Shown: positions 9,655-20,100, counted from the stretch's first letter. The stretch: DNA of 64,000 bases from Sinorhizobium garamanticum (GCF_029892065.1 NZ_CP120373.1:2549001-2613000), one strand, 5' to 3'. Numbers and translations are program-made. The notes: generated by a model from the letters alone, not told the origin.

Positions 9655-10860
9655 TCAGCGTTCGGCGAGCGCCGGTTCACCCTTCTTCTCGCGCACGAGA
9701 TTGAGGAAGCGGCGGAAGAGATAGTGGCTGTCCTGCGGGCCTGGCGAGGCTTCCGGATGGTGCTGGACCGAGAAGACCGGCTTGCCGTTGACGCGCAGGC
9801 CGCAGTTGGTGCCGTCGAAGAGCGAAATGTGAGTCTCCTCGATGCCTTCCGGCAACGACTTCGAATCGACCGCGAAGCCGTGGTTCATCGAGACGATCTC
9901 GACCTTACCGGTGGTGTGATCCTTGACCGGATGGTTGGCGCCGTGGTGCCCCTGGTGCATCTTCTCGGTCTTGGCGCCGAGCGCCAGCGCCAGCATCTGG
10001 TGGCCGAGGCAGATGCCGAAGACCGGAATGTCGGTCTTCAGGAGGTCCTGGATCACCGGAACAGCGTATTCGCCGGTTGCGGCCGGGTCGCCCGGGCCGT
10101 TGGAGAGAAAGATGCCGTCCGGTTGCAGTGCCAGAACCTCTTCTGCGCTGGTCTGTGCGGGGACGACCGTCACCCGGCAGTTGAGACCGGCGAAGAGCCG
10201 CAAGATGTTGCGCTTGACGCCATAGTCGAGGGCCACGACGTGATAGGCGGCGTCGGTTTCGCCGAGCGTCGAGTAGCCCTCGTTCCACACCCAGGGCTTT
10301 TCGTTCCAGCGGGACGACTGGCCGGAGGTTGCGACCTTGGCGAGGTCGAGGCCTTCAAGACCGCTCCAGGCTTTGGCCTCGGCCTTCAGCTGATCGATGT
10401 CGAAGACGCCGGCGGGGTCGTGGGCAATGACAGCGTTCGGCATGCCGTTTTCGCGGATCCAGGCGGTCAGCGCGCGCGTGTCGATGCCGCAAAGGCCGAT
10501 GATGCCGCGCGCCTTCAGCCAGGTGTCGAGGTGCTTGGCGGCGCGGTAGTTGGAGGGTTCGCTGATGTCGGCCTTGAAGATGACGCCGACTGCGCCGTGG
10601 CGGGCGGCCGGCGTCAGGTCCTCGATATCCTCGTCATTGGTGCCGATGTTGCCGATATGCGGGAACGTGAAGGTGACGATCTGGCCGAGATAGGAGGGGT
10701 CTGTCAGGATCTCCTGGTATCCGGTCAGCGCCGTGTTGAAGCAGACCTCGGCTTGAACCTTGCCGGTCGCGCCGATGCCCTTGCCTTCGATCACCGTGCC
10801 GTCGGCCAGAACGAGAAGGGCGGTGGGTTTCTGGGTTGTCCATGCGGGTGTCGCGGTCAT
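9655..10860 (-). CDS. carA: carbamoyl-phosphate synthase small (glutaminase) subunit
   Basis: The 401-residue amidotransferase subunit that hydrolyses glutamine and channels ammonia to CarB for arginine and pyrimidine synthesis. The N-terminal CPSase small-chain domain (ALLVLADGTVIEGKG, FNTALTGYQEILTDPSY) precedes a class-I GATase with nucleophile Cys284 in GICLGHQ and the HHPEASPGP histidine/glutamate. Length fits the family. GGATAGGAACG precedes the ATG. carB is not adjacent, as in other rhizobia. A good promoter lies at 10991-11019. Confidence 0.96.
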   Translation of the reverse strand: MTATPAWTTQKPTALLVLADGTVIEGKGIGATGKVQAEVCFNTALTGYQEILTDPSYLGQIVTFTFPHIGNIGTNDEDIEDLTPAARHGAVGVIFKADISEPSNYRAAKHLDTWLKARGIIGLCGIDTRALTAWIRENGMPNAVIAHDPAGVFDIDQLKAEAKAWSGLEGLDLAKVATSGQSSRWNEKPWVWNEGYSTLGETDAAYHVVALDYGVKRNILRLFAGLNCRVTVVPAQTSAEEVLALQPDGIFLSNGPGDPAATGEYAVPVIQDLLKTDIPVFGICLGHQMLALALGAKTEKMHQGHHGANHPVKDHTTGKVEIVSMNHGFAVDSKSLPEGIEETHISLFDGTNCGLRVNGKPVFSVQHHPEASPGPQDSHYLFRRFLNLVREKKGEPALAER

Positions 10861-10990
10861 CGTTCCTATCCCGTTGCGGCGGAAAGCGCGGCTTGAAAGC
10901 CGGTAGGTTCATCGCCATTTCAAGTGCATGCGGCATGGCGCGCGGGAACCCCGCGAGAAAAGGTTTCATGCCGATGTCGTGCAGGTGCCG

Positions 10991-11019
10991 GAAAATAGCC
11001 AAAGGCTTCGATCGGGTCA
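10991..11019 (-). promoter_or_regulatory. predicted sigma-70 promoter of carA
   Basis: On the minus strand: TTGACC, a 17-base spacer and TATTTT, about 130 bases upstream of the carA start. Both hexamers are close to consensus. Confidence 0.55.
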
Positions 11020-11082
11020 ACCGGCCGCCGTAAATTGTGAGGAAATAAAGTTCCTTATAATTCAAATGGTTGCGTAATCCGT

Positions 11083-11111
11083 TTGATTGCACCTGCCGCA
11101 CTGGTTTAAGA
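11083..11111 (+). promoter_or_regulatory. possible promoter of yqeY
   Basis: TTGATT, 17 bases, TTAAGA; 75 bases upstream of the yqeY start. Moderate match only. Confidence 0.3.
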
Positions 11112-11186
11112 CGACGACAACAACGACGTAATCGAACCGGTTCCGGGCACAAGCACCGCGGGCCGGTTTCGACATGGAGTAAAGAC

Positions 11187-11636
11187 ATGCGCGACCAACT
11201 CGCGGACGCATTGAAAGAAGCACTCAAAGCCAAGGACACGCGGCGCACATCGACCGTCCGGCTGATCCAGGCGGCGATCAAGGACCGTGACATTGCCAAT
11301 CGCGGCCAGGGCAAGGACCCGGTCGGCGATGACGAGATCATGCAGATCCTCGCCAAGATGATCAAACAGCGCGAAGAATCCGCCCGCATTTACGACGAGG
11401 GCGGCCGCCCCGAGCTCGCCGAGCAGGAACGCCAGGAAATTGCCGTCATCAACCAGTTCCTGCCGGAACAGCTTTCCGAGGACAAGGTGAAGCAGGCCTG
11501 CGCCGCCATTGTCCAGGAGACGGGCGCCCACGGCCTTCGCGACATGGGCAAGTGCATGAACGCGCTGAAGGAGCGTTATCCCGGCCAGATGGACTTCGCC
11601 AAGGCCTCCGGTCTTGTCAAGGAACTGCTGAAGTAA
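11187..11636 (+). CDS. yqeY: GatB/YqeY domain-containing protein
   Basis: A 149-residue helical protein of the YqeY family, related to the tail domain of the GatB amidotransferase subunit; its cellular role is not established. The sequence MRDQLADALKEALKAKDTRR, the RLIQAAIKDRDI segment, QREESARIYDEGGRPELAEQE, and INQFLPEQLSEDK cover the whole family. ATG 11187 is preceded by GGAGTAA. It lies directly upstream of dnaG, a conserved alphaproteobacterial arrangement, with a 176-base gap. Confidence 0.92.
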   Translation: MRDQLADALKEALKAKDTRRTSTVRLIQAAIKDRDIANRGQGKDPVGDDEIMQILAKMIKQREESARIYDEGGRPELAEQERQEIAVINQFLPEQLSEDKVKQACAAIVQETGAHGLRDMGKCMNALKERYPGQMDFAKASGLVKELLK

Positions 11637-11767
11637 GCCCGCGCCCGCTTTGCAGCGGGCGTATCGCCTTCCACGCCGGCGCCGACCGGCTTCATCTTCG
11701 AGCCTCGGCGCGCGGTATCTACCCTGTGAATTGCGGGTACCACGGACCGCAGCCACCACTTCGCCTT

Positions 11768-11786
11768 CCCATACTGCTTGTATGGG
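11768..11786. repeat. short inverted repeat before dnaG
   Basis: CCCATAC-TGCTT-GTATGGG, a perfect seven-pair hairpin ending 26 bases before the dnaG start. It could be an operator or leader hairpin; function unknown. Confidence 0.35.
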
Positions 11787-11812
11787 AGGCCGGCTAGGGG
11801 TATCGGCTATCC

Positions 11813-13801
11813 ATGCGCTTTTCACCGTCCTTCCTCGACGAGATACGCGATCGCGTTCCGATTTCGGACGTGGTCGGCAAGCGCGTCACCTGGGATCGGC
11901 GCAAGACCAATGTTTCGCGCGGCGACTACTGGGCCTGTTGCCCCTTTCACGGCGAAAAGTCGCCGAGCTTCCATTGCGAGGACCGCAAGGGCCGCTATCA
12001 TTGCTTCGGCTGCGGCGTTTCCGGCGACCACTTCCGCTTTCTGACCGACCTTGAAGGCCTGAGCTTCCCAGAAGCGGTGCAGCAGATTGCCGACATGGCC
12101 GGCGTCGCGATGCCGCAGCCCGACCCGCAGGCCGAGCGGCGCGAAAAGGAACGCACCAGCCTGCTCGACGTCATGGAAATGGCGACGCAGTTCTTCCAGG
12201 ACCAGCTCCAGACGGCGAATGGTGCCAAGGCGCGGGCCTATCTCCGCGAGCGGGGGCTGACAGGGCGTACGATCGAGACGTTTCGGTTGGGCTTTGCGCC
12301 CGACAGCCGCAATGCGCTGAAGGAGTTTCTCGCCGGCAAGGGCGTCGGCAAGGAGCAGATCGAAGCCTGCGGTCTCGTGGTGCATGGGCCTGACGTGCCG
12401 GTCTCCTACGACCGTTTCCGCGACCGCATCATGTTCCCGATCCTTTCGGCACGCGAGAAGGTGATCGCCTTTGGTGGCCGCGCCATGTCGCCCGACGCGC
12501 CGGCCAAATATCTGAATTCGAATGAGACGGAGCTCTTCCACAAGGGCAATGTGCTCTTCAATTTCGCGCGCGCCCGGCGGGCTTCGCAGGGTGCCGATGG
12601 AGCAGGCACGATCATCGCCGTCGAAGGCTACATGGACGTGATCGCGCTCCATCAGGCCGGCATCGAGAATGCCGTGGCACCGCTCGGAACCGCGCTCACC
12701 GAAAATCAGCTCGATCTTCTCTGGAAGATGACACCGCAGCCGGTGCTCTGCTTCGATGGCGATGGCGCGGGCATCCGTGCCGCCAACCGCGCCGTCGATC
12801 TGGCGCTCCCCCACCTGAAGCCCGGGCGATCGGTCCGCTTCGCCGTGCTCCCTGACGGCAAGGACCCGGACGATCTCGTTCGCCATGACGGACGCCAACC
12901 TTTCGACAAGGTGCTCGCGAATGCCCGCTCGCTCGCCGAAATGGTATGGCTGCGCGAAGTCCAGGGCGGCGCATTCGACACGCCGGAAAAACGCGCCGAA
13001 CTCGAAGCGCGGTTGAGGCAGGTGACGTCCGTCATCGCCGATGAAAGCGTGCGCCGCCACTATGGCCAGGACATGCGCGACCGCCTCAATGCCTTTCTGC
13101 AGGGCGGTGCGCCGTTCAGGAACGAACGGCGGCCATTCGAGCGGGGCGGGCGCCAGAGTGGGAGAAGAACCGCGGCTCCCGATCCGGTTAGGGGCGCGAT
13201 TGTCGAAGCCGGCACTGCCGCCAGTTCCAAGCTTAACCAGTTGTTGAAAGCGGACCGCTCGGTTCGACCGCCAGTGCTGCGCGAAAGCGTTCTGGCGCTT
13301 ACCATCGTCAACCATCCGCAATTGCTCTTCGATGAGTACGACGAGATATCGACCATCGAGTTCGACCACCACGATCTGCAGCGCTGCTGGGCCATAGTAC
13401 TGAATGCCGCGGCGGCAAACGGGCCGCGGCTGACGCGCGAGATCCTCGTCGAGCAACTGGAGACGGAGGGTTTCGGCGCGCTGATCGCGGCACTCGATCA
13501 GCAGGTCCGCTATGCTCGGCTGTGGACGGCGACGGTTGCTGCGGCGCCAGAGGACGCGCGCGAAGGCTACCTTCAGGCGCTTGCCCTCCACAGGCGCAGC
13601 AAGGCCCTCCATTGGCAGCGGCGCGAACTGGAGCGGGAACTGGCCCACGCTACCGAGGAGGGGGACCTCGAGGTCGTGCCACAACTGCTCAGGACGCTCC
13701 AGGAGGTCCAGTTCGAAGTGACGCGGCTTGAGAACCAGGAAGCCATCATCGAAGGCTTCGGCGTGCTTTCGGGAAGGGTGAAAGGTCCGGCTGCGCGGTA
13801 G
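11813..13801 (+). CDS. dnaG: DNA primase
   Basis: The 662-residue replicative primase that makes RNA primers with the DnaB helicase. The N-terminal CHC2 zinc-binding domain has Cys43, His46, Cys64 and Cys67 (CCPFHGEKSPSFHC...HCFGCG). The catalytic core and TOPRIM domain include VVEGYMDVIALHQAG-like (AVEGYMDVIA) and CFDGDGAGIRAA acidic motifs. A C-terminal helicase-interacting domain follows. The ATG at 11813 begins the canonical MRFSPSFLDEIRDRV. It sits upstream of recQ and, further on, rpoD, as in the ancestral macromolecular-synthesis region. Confidence 0.97.
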   Translation: MRFSPSFLDEIRDRVPISDVVGKRVTWDRRKTNVSRGDYWACCPFHGEKSPSFHCEDRKGRYHCFGCGVSGDHFRFLTDLEGLSFPEAVQQIADMAGVAMPQPDPQAERREKERTSLLDVMEMATQFFQDQLQTANGAKARAYLRERGLTGRTIETFRLGFAPDSRNALKEFLAGKGVGKEQIEACGLVVHGPDVPVSYDRFRDRIMFPILSAREKVIAFGGRAMSPDAPAKYLNSNETELFHKGNVLFNFARARRASQGADGAGTIIAVEGYMDVIALHQAGIENAVAPLGTALTENQLDLLWKMTPQPVLCFDGDGAGIRAANRAVDLALPHLKPGRSVRFAVLPDGKDPDDLVRHDGRQPFDKVLANARSLAEMVWLREVQGGAFDTPEKRAELEARLRQVTSVIADESVRRHYGQDMRDRLNAFLQGGAPFRNERRPFERGGRQSGRRTAAPDPVRGAIVEAGTAASSKLNQLLKADRSVRPPVLRESVLALTIVNHPQLLFDEYDEISTIEFDHHDLQRCWAIVLNAAAANGPRLTREILVEQLETEGFGALIAALDQQVRYARLWTATVAAAPEDAREGYLQALALHRRSKALHWQRRELERELAHATEEGDLEVVPQLLRTLQEVQFEVTRLENQEAIIEGFGVLSGRVKGPAAR

Positions 13802-13844
13802 GAGACACGCCTCAGGCCGCCGCTCATCGCGCTGCCGCGACCTT

Positions 13845-13990
13845 CTCCCCGGGCGAAGGGACATTGCAGCGTCGACCCAGTCCGCCGCGCCGTAACCCTG
13901 GCGGTTAGGGTTTGCGATTGAGGCAGAGCGCGGGGCGGCGAGTGCGTTCACCCTCGCCCAGCTTGCAGGGAGAGGGCAGGGTGAGGGGCG
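13845..13990. repeat. imperfect CCTTCTCCCC/GGGAGAGGG palindromic repeat
   Basis: Two degenerate parts of the intergenic palindrome family seen also at 33063, 47534, 55692, 59973 and 63872: CCTTCTCCCCGGGCGAAGG, and a second segment with CTCGCCC...GGGAGAGGG followed by GGTGAGGGGC. It fills the gap between dnaG and recQ. Confidence 0.5.
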
Positions 13991-14090
13991 TTAGCTGCGG
14001 AGCGCGGCGATGCCCCCCTTTGCGAGTCTCTAAGCGGTTTACATCCCACCTGCCGAAACCCCATACTCAGCGCCCGACGAAAGCGATTCC

Positions 14091-15956
14091 ATGCCTCAGA
14101 ACGACAATGCTTCCGCCGCGCGCCTGTTCGAAAGCGAAGGCGTTGCCAATCCCCTCGATGTCCTGAAACGCGTCTATGGCTATTCCGCCTTCCGCGGTCA
14201 GCAGGGGGACGTCATCGAGCATGTGATGGCGGGAGGCGATGCGGTGGTGCTCTTCCCGACGGGGGCGGGCAAATCGCTCTGCTTTCAAATTCCCGCACTT
14301 TGCCGAAACGGCGTTGGCATCGTCGTCTCCCCCCTGATCGCCTTGATGCGCGATCAGGTCGAGGCGTTGAAGCAGCTCGGCATTCGCGCCGCTGCGCTCA
14401 ATTCCTCCCTGACCCGCGACGAGGCGATCGCGGTCCGCCGTGCGCTTTCGGCGGGCGCGCTCGACCTGCTCTATGTCACGCCGGAGCGCGCCGTCACCGA
14501 CGGTTTCGCCGAGATGATCAGCGGTATGGAGATTGCGCTGTTCGCGATCGACGAGGCGCATTGCGTCTCGCAGTGGGGCCATGATTTCCGGCCGGAATAT
14601 CGCGGCCTGGATTGTCTCGCATCGCGCTTTCCCGGAGTGCCGCGCGTCGCACTTACGGCCACGGCGGATGCGCATACGCGCGACGATATCATCGAGCGGC
14701 TGGCGCTCACCGGAGCGAAGGTCTTCACGACCAGCTTCGACCGGCCGAACATTGCCTATGAAATCGTCGAGCGTGATCAGCCGCGCCAGCAGCTCCTTCG
14801 CTTCCTCTCCCGCTTCAAGGGATCGAGCGGCATCGTCTATTGCCTGTCGCGCGCTAAGGTCGAGGACACGGCGGAATGGCTGAACGCGCAAGGCGTGCGC
14901 GCGCTTCCCTATCATGCCGGAATGGACCGCGTCCTGCGAGACGCCCATCAGGACGCCTTCCTGAAGGAGGAGAATCTTTGCCTCGTCGCGACGGTCGCCT
15001 TCGGCATGGGAATCGACAAGCCGGATGTCCGCTACGTCGCCCATCTCGATCTGCCGGGCTCGGTCGAAGCCTATTATCAGGAGACCGGGCGCGCGGGTCG
15101 GGACGGGTTGCCCTCCGAGGTCTGGATGGCCTATGGCATGGCCGATGTCATCCAGCGTCGGAGGATGATCGACGAGGGCGGTGCAGCGGAGGAGATCAAG
15201 CGCATCGAGCGGGCGAAGCTCAATGCGTTGCTTGCAATCTGCGAGACCGTGGGCTGCCGACGGCAGGCGATCCTTGCGCATTTCGGCGAGGCGCATCCCG
15301 GCCGCTGCGGCCATTGCGACACCTGCCTGAAGCCGGTCGAGACCTGGGACGGTACCGAAGCCGCAATCAAGGCACTTGCAGCTGTCTATCGGACCGGCGA
15401 GCGCTTCGGTGCCGGCCATGTGATCGATGTGCTTATGGGCACGGTCAACGAGAAAACCGAGCGCTTCGGTCATGTCGATATGCCGGTCTTCGGTGCCGGC
15501 AAGGACCTGCCGGCACGAACGTGGCAATCGGTGTTCCGGCAGTTGCTCGCCGCCGGCCTCGTCCGGGTTGATCATTCCGCTTTCGGGGCACTCCAGCTCG
15601 AGCCGGAGGCCCGCGCCGTCTTCAAACGCGAGCGCCAGGTGTTCTTCCGCAAGGACAGGCCGACCTCGGGCAAGGCCGCCCGAACGGCGAAATCCGGCGC
15701 GCAGCGCGAGAGAGCCGATCTCGCCGGCTCCGATCTCGAGCTTTTCGAGCGCCTGCGCGTCGAGCGGTTCTCGATCGCCAAGGAATTGAACGTGCCGCCC
15801 TATGTCGTCTTCCCGGATACAACGTTGATCGCACTGGCGAAGCAGCGCCCGCGGGATTTCGATGACCTCCTCGATATTCCCGGTATCGGCGAAAGCAAGC
15901 GCGAGCGCTACGGCGAGGCATTCCTGGCCGTCATTGACGGCTATCTAGATGGGTAG
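14091..15956 (+). CDS. recQ: ATP-dependent DNA helicase RecQ
   Basis: A 621-residue 3'-5' helicase used in recombination and repair. It shows Walker A FPTGAGKS (about residues 55-62), the DEAH box in [19 protein letters not shown], the second RecA domain with [14 protein letters not shown], the zinc-binding RQC cysteines ([11 protein letters not shown]) and a C-terminal HRDC domain ([20 protein letters not shown]). ATG 14091 begins a normal-length protein. It is convergent with the AbiTii-like gene downstream. Confidence 0.96.
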   Translation: MPQNDNASAARLFESEGVANPLDVLKRVYGYSAFRGQQGDVIEHVMAGGDAVVLFPTGAGKSLCFQIPALCRNGVGIVVSPLIALMRDQVEALKQLGIRAAALNSSLTRDEAIAVRRALSAGALDLLYVTPERAVTDGFAEMISGMEIALFAIDEAHCVSQWGHDFRPEYRGLDCLASRFPGVPRVALTATADAHTRDDIIERLALTGAKVFTTSFDRPNIAYEIVERDQPRQQLLRFLSRFKGSSGIVYCLSRAKVEDTAEWLNAQGVRALPYHAGMDRVLRDAHQDAFLKEENLCLVATVAFGMGIDKPDVRYVAHLDLPGSVEAYYQETGRAGRDGLPSEVWMAYGMADVIQRRRMIDEGGAAEEIKRIERAKLNALLAICETVGCRRQAILAHFGEAHPGRCGHCDTCLKPVETWDGTEAAIKALAAVYRTGERFGAGHVIDVLMGTVNEKTERFGHVDMPVFGAGKDLPARTWQSVFRQLLAAGLVRVDHSAFGALQLEPEARAVFKRERQVFFRKDRPTSGKAARTAKSGAQRERADLAGSDLELFERLRVERFSIAKELNVPPYVVFPDTTLIALAKQRPRDFDDLLDIPGIGESKRERYGEAFLAVIDGYLDG

Positions 15957-16034
15957 GCAGTCTCTACCGGTGCCGCATGCATCGATCGCTCCACGGCTTA
16001 CTGATCGTTATTTGCAGGCAACTGTCTCGGCTTT

Positions 16035-16949
16035 TCACGAGAGGCCATAGTAGCCGAGCAGCGCCTTTTCCAGAATTACGCCGCCAGCTTGGAGACCGAC
16101 GTTCCACGCTCCGGAGGCCGCTTTACCGAGCATTTTACCAACCCATTGACCTACCTTTGGTCCGTACTTCTTATCAGCACCGATCTGCGGTTCACTTGTG
16201 ATTGCTGCCTCAAGTTCTTTGATGTCGTCTTCGCCAATTCCCTGCCGCATTAATTGCTGACGTAGATCACCGAAATTGCCTTGATTGACTGTGATGTTAA
16301 CGGTGGCGTTGTCAGCATTGCCAACTACGCCCGCATTGCCGTTGATCGTCGTGTTGAATATCTGATTGACCGTCTTTTCTACGGAAGGCTCCTTCATCGT
16401 AATTCCGCCGACTTCACCCGCGTTTGGATATTTCTTTGATAACGCCAACGCGAATTCAAGGACTCGATTGCGAACAGCGTCAACGATACCCAGTACCGAT
16501 GGAGAGGGAACCTCGCCCCAAAACTGGGAGACGTTATAACTGCTATCAAAGATGCCCTTCCGTTCCAGAACGAGTGCATAATTGTCGAAGTTGACAACCA
16601 ACGTGTCAGAATCTTTGATTTTATCCTCGCTGATTGTCGCGATCGCCTGGCGGCACTTGAAGGTACCAATGTCGCTGTCCCCTGCTGCCTTAGCCACGAG
16701 GGCCTGCGGGACCGGTTGGTTGGTGACGGTGTATACAAGGTTGGTAAGGTTTGCTTTGAAGTGCATGGGTATGCGTCGGTAGTCAGGAACTTCAACGTCC
16801 TTCGGATAGCCATTCAGTTCGTGGCGAACCCAATCCTCGAGCAAATTGCTATCCAGGTTGTGGGCGAGGACCAAGCACTTACGGAGAAGTGTCGAGGCAG
16901 GAGTAGTATCCGAAATCGCGTCGCGCTGTATCTCAACAAGCAAGCCCAT
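16035..16949 (-). CDS. AbiTii-domain protein, putative phage-defence (abortive infection) factor
   Basis: A 304-residue protein whose first ~180 residues match the AbiTii domain pattern: LLVEIQRDAISD, LLRKCLVLAHNL, EDWVRHELNGYP and VPDYRRIPM. A middle region rich in Asn/Gly/Thr (TTINGNAGVVGNADNATVNI) resembles a beta-solenoid or adhesive linker, and the C-terminus is glycine/alanine-rich and amphipathic (KVGQWVGKMLGKAASGAW, EKALLGYYG), possibly membrane-interacting. GGGGTGA precedes the ATG. Base composition is clearly less GC-rich than recQ and kbl on either side, suggesting transfer. AbiTii proteins are linked to phage resistance in lactococci; defence here is inference. Confidence 0.75.
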   Translation of the reverse strand: MGLLVEIQRDAISDTTPASTLLRKCLVLAHNLDSNLLEDWVRHELNGYPKDVEVPDYRRIPMHFKANLTNLVYTVTNQPVPQALVAKAAGDSDIGTFKCRQAIATISEDKIKDSDTLVVNFDNYALVLERKGIFDSSYNVSQFWGEVPSPSVLGIVDAVRNRVLEFALALSKKYPNAGEVGGITMKEPSVEKTVNQIFNTTINGNAGVVGNADNATVNITVNQGNFGDLRQQLMRQGIGEDDIKELEAAITSEPQIGADKKYGPKVGQWVGKMLGKAASGAWNVGLQAGGVILEKALLGYYGLS

Positions 16950-17345
16950 TTTTCACCCCAGGTTGTACCCTGCGAATTTAGGTATATCCGGGTTGGTCCA
17001 CCAGGGCTGGTGCGCAATTATCCCCTATGACTTTCACGGATCGAGAGGTGATCGATCCGCATCTCGCGAACAAAAATGTCGCCTGAGGCGCTCCATGTGA
17101 CAGAAAGCGCCTCTGTACGATGGCCGCGCGAAAGCCTCTGTCGTTTTCGTCTGTCAGTGCGTCTCGCGCGGGAAATTGCTGCAAGGGACGGGCTCTCGTG
17201 CTAGTCGTCTAGCGTTCCATCGAAGTTCGAAATCGACCTTCGTGAGAGCCGATGCGCAGATCCAGGAGCGAGGGTGACCGCAGCGTGTGCGAAAGGCGCG
17301 GTGCCCTGGCTTGAAACGTCCTTCTTACAGCGAGAGTGGCCAGCC
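16950..17345. other. intergenic region between the AbiTii-like gene and kbl
   Basis: This 396-base divergent stretch has no supported gene and changes from AT-richer (left) to typical GC (right). A 24-codon in-frame extension of kbl to GTG 17274 starts inside it. I see no confident promoter. Confidence 0.5.
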
Positions 17346-18533
17346 ATGACCTCAGCCTTTCTGTCCCATCTTCGTTCCGAGCTCGAAGGCCTGAAGTCGG
17401 CCGGCCTCTACAAGTCCGAGCGGGTGATCACCTCGAAGCAGGGGGGTGAAATCGAGGTGGCTTCGGGTGACCGAGTGCTGAACTTCTGCGCCAACAACTA
17501 TCTCGGCCTGGCGGATAACCAAGAGCTTGCCGAGGCCGGCAAGAAGGCGCTCGATCGCTACGGCTACGGCATGGCGTCGGTGCGCTTCATCTGCGGCACG
17601 CAGGAAGAGCACAAGCAGCTCGAAGCGCGCATCTCCTCTTTCCTCGGAATGGAGGATACGATCCTTTATTCCTCCTGCTTCGACGCCAATGGCGGGCTGT
17701 TCGAGACGTTGCTCGGAGAGGAAGACGCGGTCATTTCCGACGCGTTGAACCACGCTTCGATCATCGACGGCGTGCGGCTCTCCAAGGCGAAGCGCTTCCG
17801 CTACGCCAATAACGACATGGCGGCGCTCGAGGAGGAGTTGAAGAAGGCCGAAGGCTGCCGCTTCAAGCTGATCGCCACTGACGGCGTCTTCTCGATGGAC
17901 GGCATCGTCGCCAACCTTAAGGGCGTGTGCGATCTCGCCGAGAAATACGACGCTATGGTGATGGTCGACGACAGCCATGCGGTCGGTTTCGTCGGCAAGC
18001 ACGGCCGCGGCTCCGCCGAGCATTGCGGCGTCGAGGGCAGGATCGATATCACCACCGGCACGCTGGGTAAGGCGCTCGGCGGCGCTTCGGGCGGCTACAC
18101 TTCGGCCAAGGCCGAAGTCGTCGAATGGCTGCGGCAGCGCTCGCGGCCCTATCTTTTCTCCAACACGCTGGCGCCCGTCATCGCCGCTGCGTCGCTCAAG
18201 GTCTTCGATCTGATCGAGAACGGCGACAAGCTGCGCGAACGGCTTTATGCGAATGCGGCATTGTTCCGCGCTGAAATGTCGAAGCTTGGCTTTACGCTTG
18301 CCGGCGAGGGGCACCCGATTATTCCCGTAATGCTCGGTGACGCGGCGCTCGCGCAGGAGATGGCCGCCCGGATGCTCGACAAGGGCGTCTATGTCATCGG
18401 CTTCTCATTCCCGGTGGTGCCGCGGGGGCAGGCGCGCATCCGCACCCAGATGTCGGCCGCCCACAGTGAGCAGGATGTCCGGCGCGCGATCGCGGTCTTC
18501 GAAGAGGTCGGTCGCGAACTTGGGGTGATTTGA
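17346..18533 (+). CDS. kbl: 2-amino-3-ketobutyrate coenzyme A ligase (glycine C-acetyltransferase)
   Basis: A 395-residue PLP enzyme that splits 2-amino-3-oxobutyrate with CoA into glycine and acetyl-CoA, the second step of threonine breakdown. It has [28 protein letters not shown], the [16 protein letters not shown] motif and the PLP-lysine in [17 protein letters not shown] 17346 gives the usual family length (about 395-398). An upstream GTG at 17274 has a better ribosome site (AGGAG) and would add 24 atypical residues, so the start is not fully settled. It is 34 bases from tdh. Confidence 0.95.
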   Translation: MTSAFLSHLRSELEGLKSAGLYKSERVITSKQGGEIEVASGDRVLNFCANNYLGLADNQELAEAGKKALDRYGYGMASVRFICGTQEEHKQLEARISSFLGMEDTILYSSCFDANGGLFETLLGEEDAVISDALNHASIIDGVRLSKAKRFRYANNDMAALEEELKKAEGCRFKLIATDGVFSMDGIVANLKGVCDLAEKYDAMVMVDDSHAVGFVGKHGRGSAEHCGVEGRIDITTGTLGKALGGASGGYTSAKAEVVEWLRQRSRPYLFSNTLAPVIAAASLKVFDLIENGDKLRERLYANAALFRAEMSKLGFTLAGEGHPIIPVMLGDAALAQEMAARMLDKGVYVIGFSFPVVPRGQARIRTQMSAAHSEQDVRRAIAVFEEVGRELGVI

Positions 18534-18567
18534 GGAGTTAGGGTGAGGGGCGAGTGAGGATCTTGCG

Positions 18568-19602
18568 ATGACGAACATGATGAAGGCGCTGGTCAAGACG
18601 AGACCGGAAGTCGGGCTCTGGATGGAGCGGGTTCCGGTGCCGGAAGTAGGCCCCAACGATGTCTTGATCCGGGTGAAGAAGTCGGCGATCTGCGGCACCG
18701 ACGTTCACATCTGGAACTGGGACCAGTGGGCGCAGAAGACGATCCCCGTGCCGATGGTCGTCGGCCACGAGTTCATGGGCGAAATCGCCGAAGTCGGCTC
18801 GGCCGTTACCAAGTATCACGTGGGTGAACGCGTCTCCGGCGAAGGCCACATCGTCTGCGGCAAGTGCCGCAATTGCCGGGCGGGCAGGGGGCACCTCTGC
18901 CGCAACACGCTTGGCGTCGGCGTCAACCGTCCGGGCTCCTTCGGGGAGTTCGTCTGCATCCCGGAATATAATGTCGTGTCGATCCCCGGCGATGTACCGG
19001 ATGAGATCGCCGCCATCTTCGATCCCTTTGGTAATGCCGTGCACACGGCGCTTTCCTTCGATCTCGTCGGAGAGGACGTGCTCGTCACCGGGGCGGGCCC
19101 GATCGGCATCATGGGTGCCATGGTTGCCAAGCGCTCTGGCGCGCGCAAGGTGGTCATCACCGATATTAACCCGACGCGCCTCGAACTCGCCCGCAAGGTC
19201 GGCATCGACTATGTCGTCGATGCGTCCAAGGAAAACCTCGCCGACGTGATGCGATCGATCGGCATGACCGAAGGTTTCGATGTCGGTCTCGAAATGTCGG
19301 GCGCGGCGCCGGCGTTCCGCGACATGATCGACAAGATGAACAACGGCGGCAAGATCGCCATTCTCGGCATCGCGCCGGCGGGCTTCGAGATCGACTGGAA
19401 CAAGGTCATCTTCAAGATGCTCAACCTGAAGGGCATCTACGGTCGCGAAATGTTCGAGACCTGGTACAAGATGATCGCCTTCGTCCAGGGCGGGCTGGAT
19501 CTCTCCCCGGTCATCACCCACCGGATCGGCATCGACGATTTCCGCGAGGGGTTCGAGGCGATGCGGTCCGGAAATTCCGGTAAGGTCGTAATGGACTGGT
19601 AG
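18568..19602 (+). CDS. tdh: L-threonine 3-dehydrogenase
   Basis: A 344-residue zinc-dependent medium-chain dehydrogenase oxidising threonine to 2-amino-3-ketobutyrate for Kbl. Visible are catalytic-zinc ligands in [11 protein letters not shown] and [12 protein letters not shown], the structural zinc cysteines in [15 protein letters not shown], the NAD-binding [10 protein letters not shown] and C-terminal [15 protein letters not shown] 18568 has AGGA upstream. kbl-tdh form a two-gene operon directly before rpoD. Confidence 0.97.
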   Translation: MTNMMKALVKTRPEVGLWMERVPVPEVGPNDVLIRVKKSAICGTDVHIWNWDQWAQKTIPVPMVVGHEFMGEIAEVGSAVTKYHVGERVSGEGHIVCGKCRNCRAGRGHLCRNTLGVGVNRPGSFGEFVCIPEYNVVSIPGDVPDEIAAIFDPFGNAVHTALSFDLVGEDVLVTGAGPIGIMGAMVAKRSGARKVVITDINPTRLELARKVGIDYVVDASKENLADVMRSIGMTEGFDVGLEMSGAAPAFRDMIDKMNNGGKIAILGIAPAGFEIDWNKVIFKMLNLKGIYGREMFETWYKMIAFVQGGLDLSPVITHRIGIDDFREGFEAMRSGNSGKVVMDW

Positions 19603-20100
19603 GCGCCGCGGACGCGCTCATGCCGTCACCAGGGACGGTCGGTGTGCAAGTCCGAACTGGACTCGATCTCGTGGTAAGGCGGGCCGCAGATTGCTCCAGC
19701 GGCCCGAAAGCCGGCGCCACCCTTGTCTTTTTTTTGACCGCTCCTACATGTTGAGCGAAAGCTGATAAACAGCGCAAAAACCCGCGGAGAAGCGTTTTTT
19801 GCCGATTTACGCGGTTTTTCACCGGAAATGCTTGACGGGATCAAAAATTCTGGGAATCACCATTTCAAGCAGAAATGGCGACACGGTACGGCGGATAGGA
19901 AAATCATGCCTGAGACGTTTCAGTGGCAGAGCTGTCGAAGCTTGCCGCTCAACCGCGATCGCAGTCGTGGTTAATCAGGAATTAAACATCATCCCGTTAC
20001 GTCAGGGGAAATGATTCGGTAGCGGGTGCGCGGCGCCCGAACCACGAAGCGGCATTGGCACCAGGCGCACGCTGGTTGCGACAAGGAAAGCGACGAATAC
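19603..20100. other. leader and promoter region of rpoD
   Basis: A 498-base region with no supported gene. It carries a long T-run near 19728-19736 that may help end the kbl-tdh transcript, and a promoter-like sequence at 19831-19859. The remainder would be a long untranslated leader of rpoD. Confidence 0.5.
19831..19859 (+). promoter_or_regulatory. possible promoter of rpoD
   Basis: CTTGAC, a 17-base spacer and GAATCA. The -35 is perfect for rhizobia, the -10 poor; an alternative sigma factor may contribute. Confidence 0.35.

Larger units (their letters stand above)
10861..11186. other. divergent carA/yqeY promoter region
   Basis: This 326-base region holds the predicted promoters of both flanking genes and no supported coding sequence. 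The upstream in-frame extension of yqeY to 11070 is Arg/Cys-rich and non-family. Confidence 0.6.

Noticed and set aside
11822..13951. 709-codon minus-strand open frame opposite dnaG
   Set aside because: It is the complementary shadow of a highly conserved gene in GC-rich DNA; it has no domain and no ribosome site.
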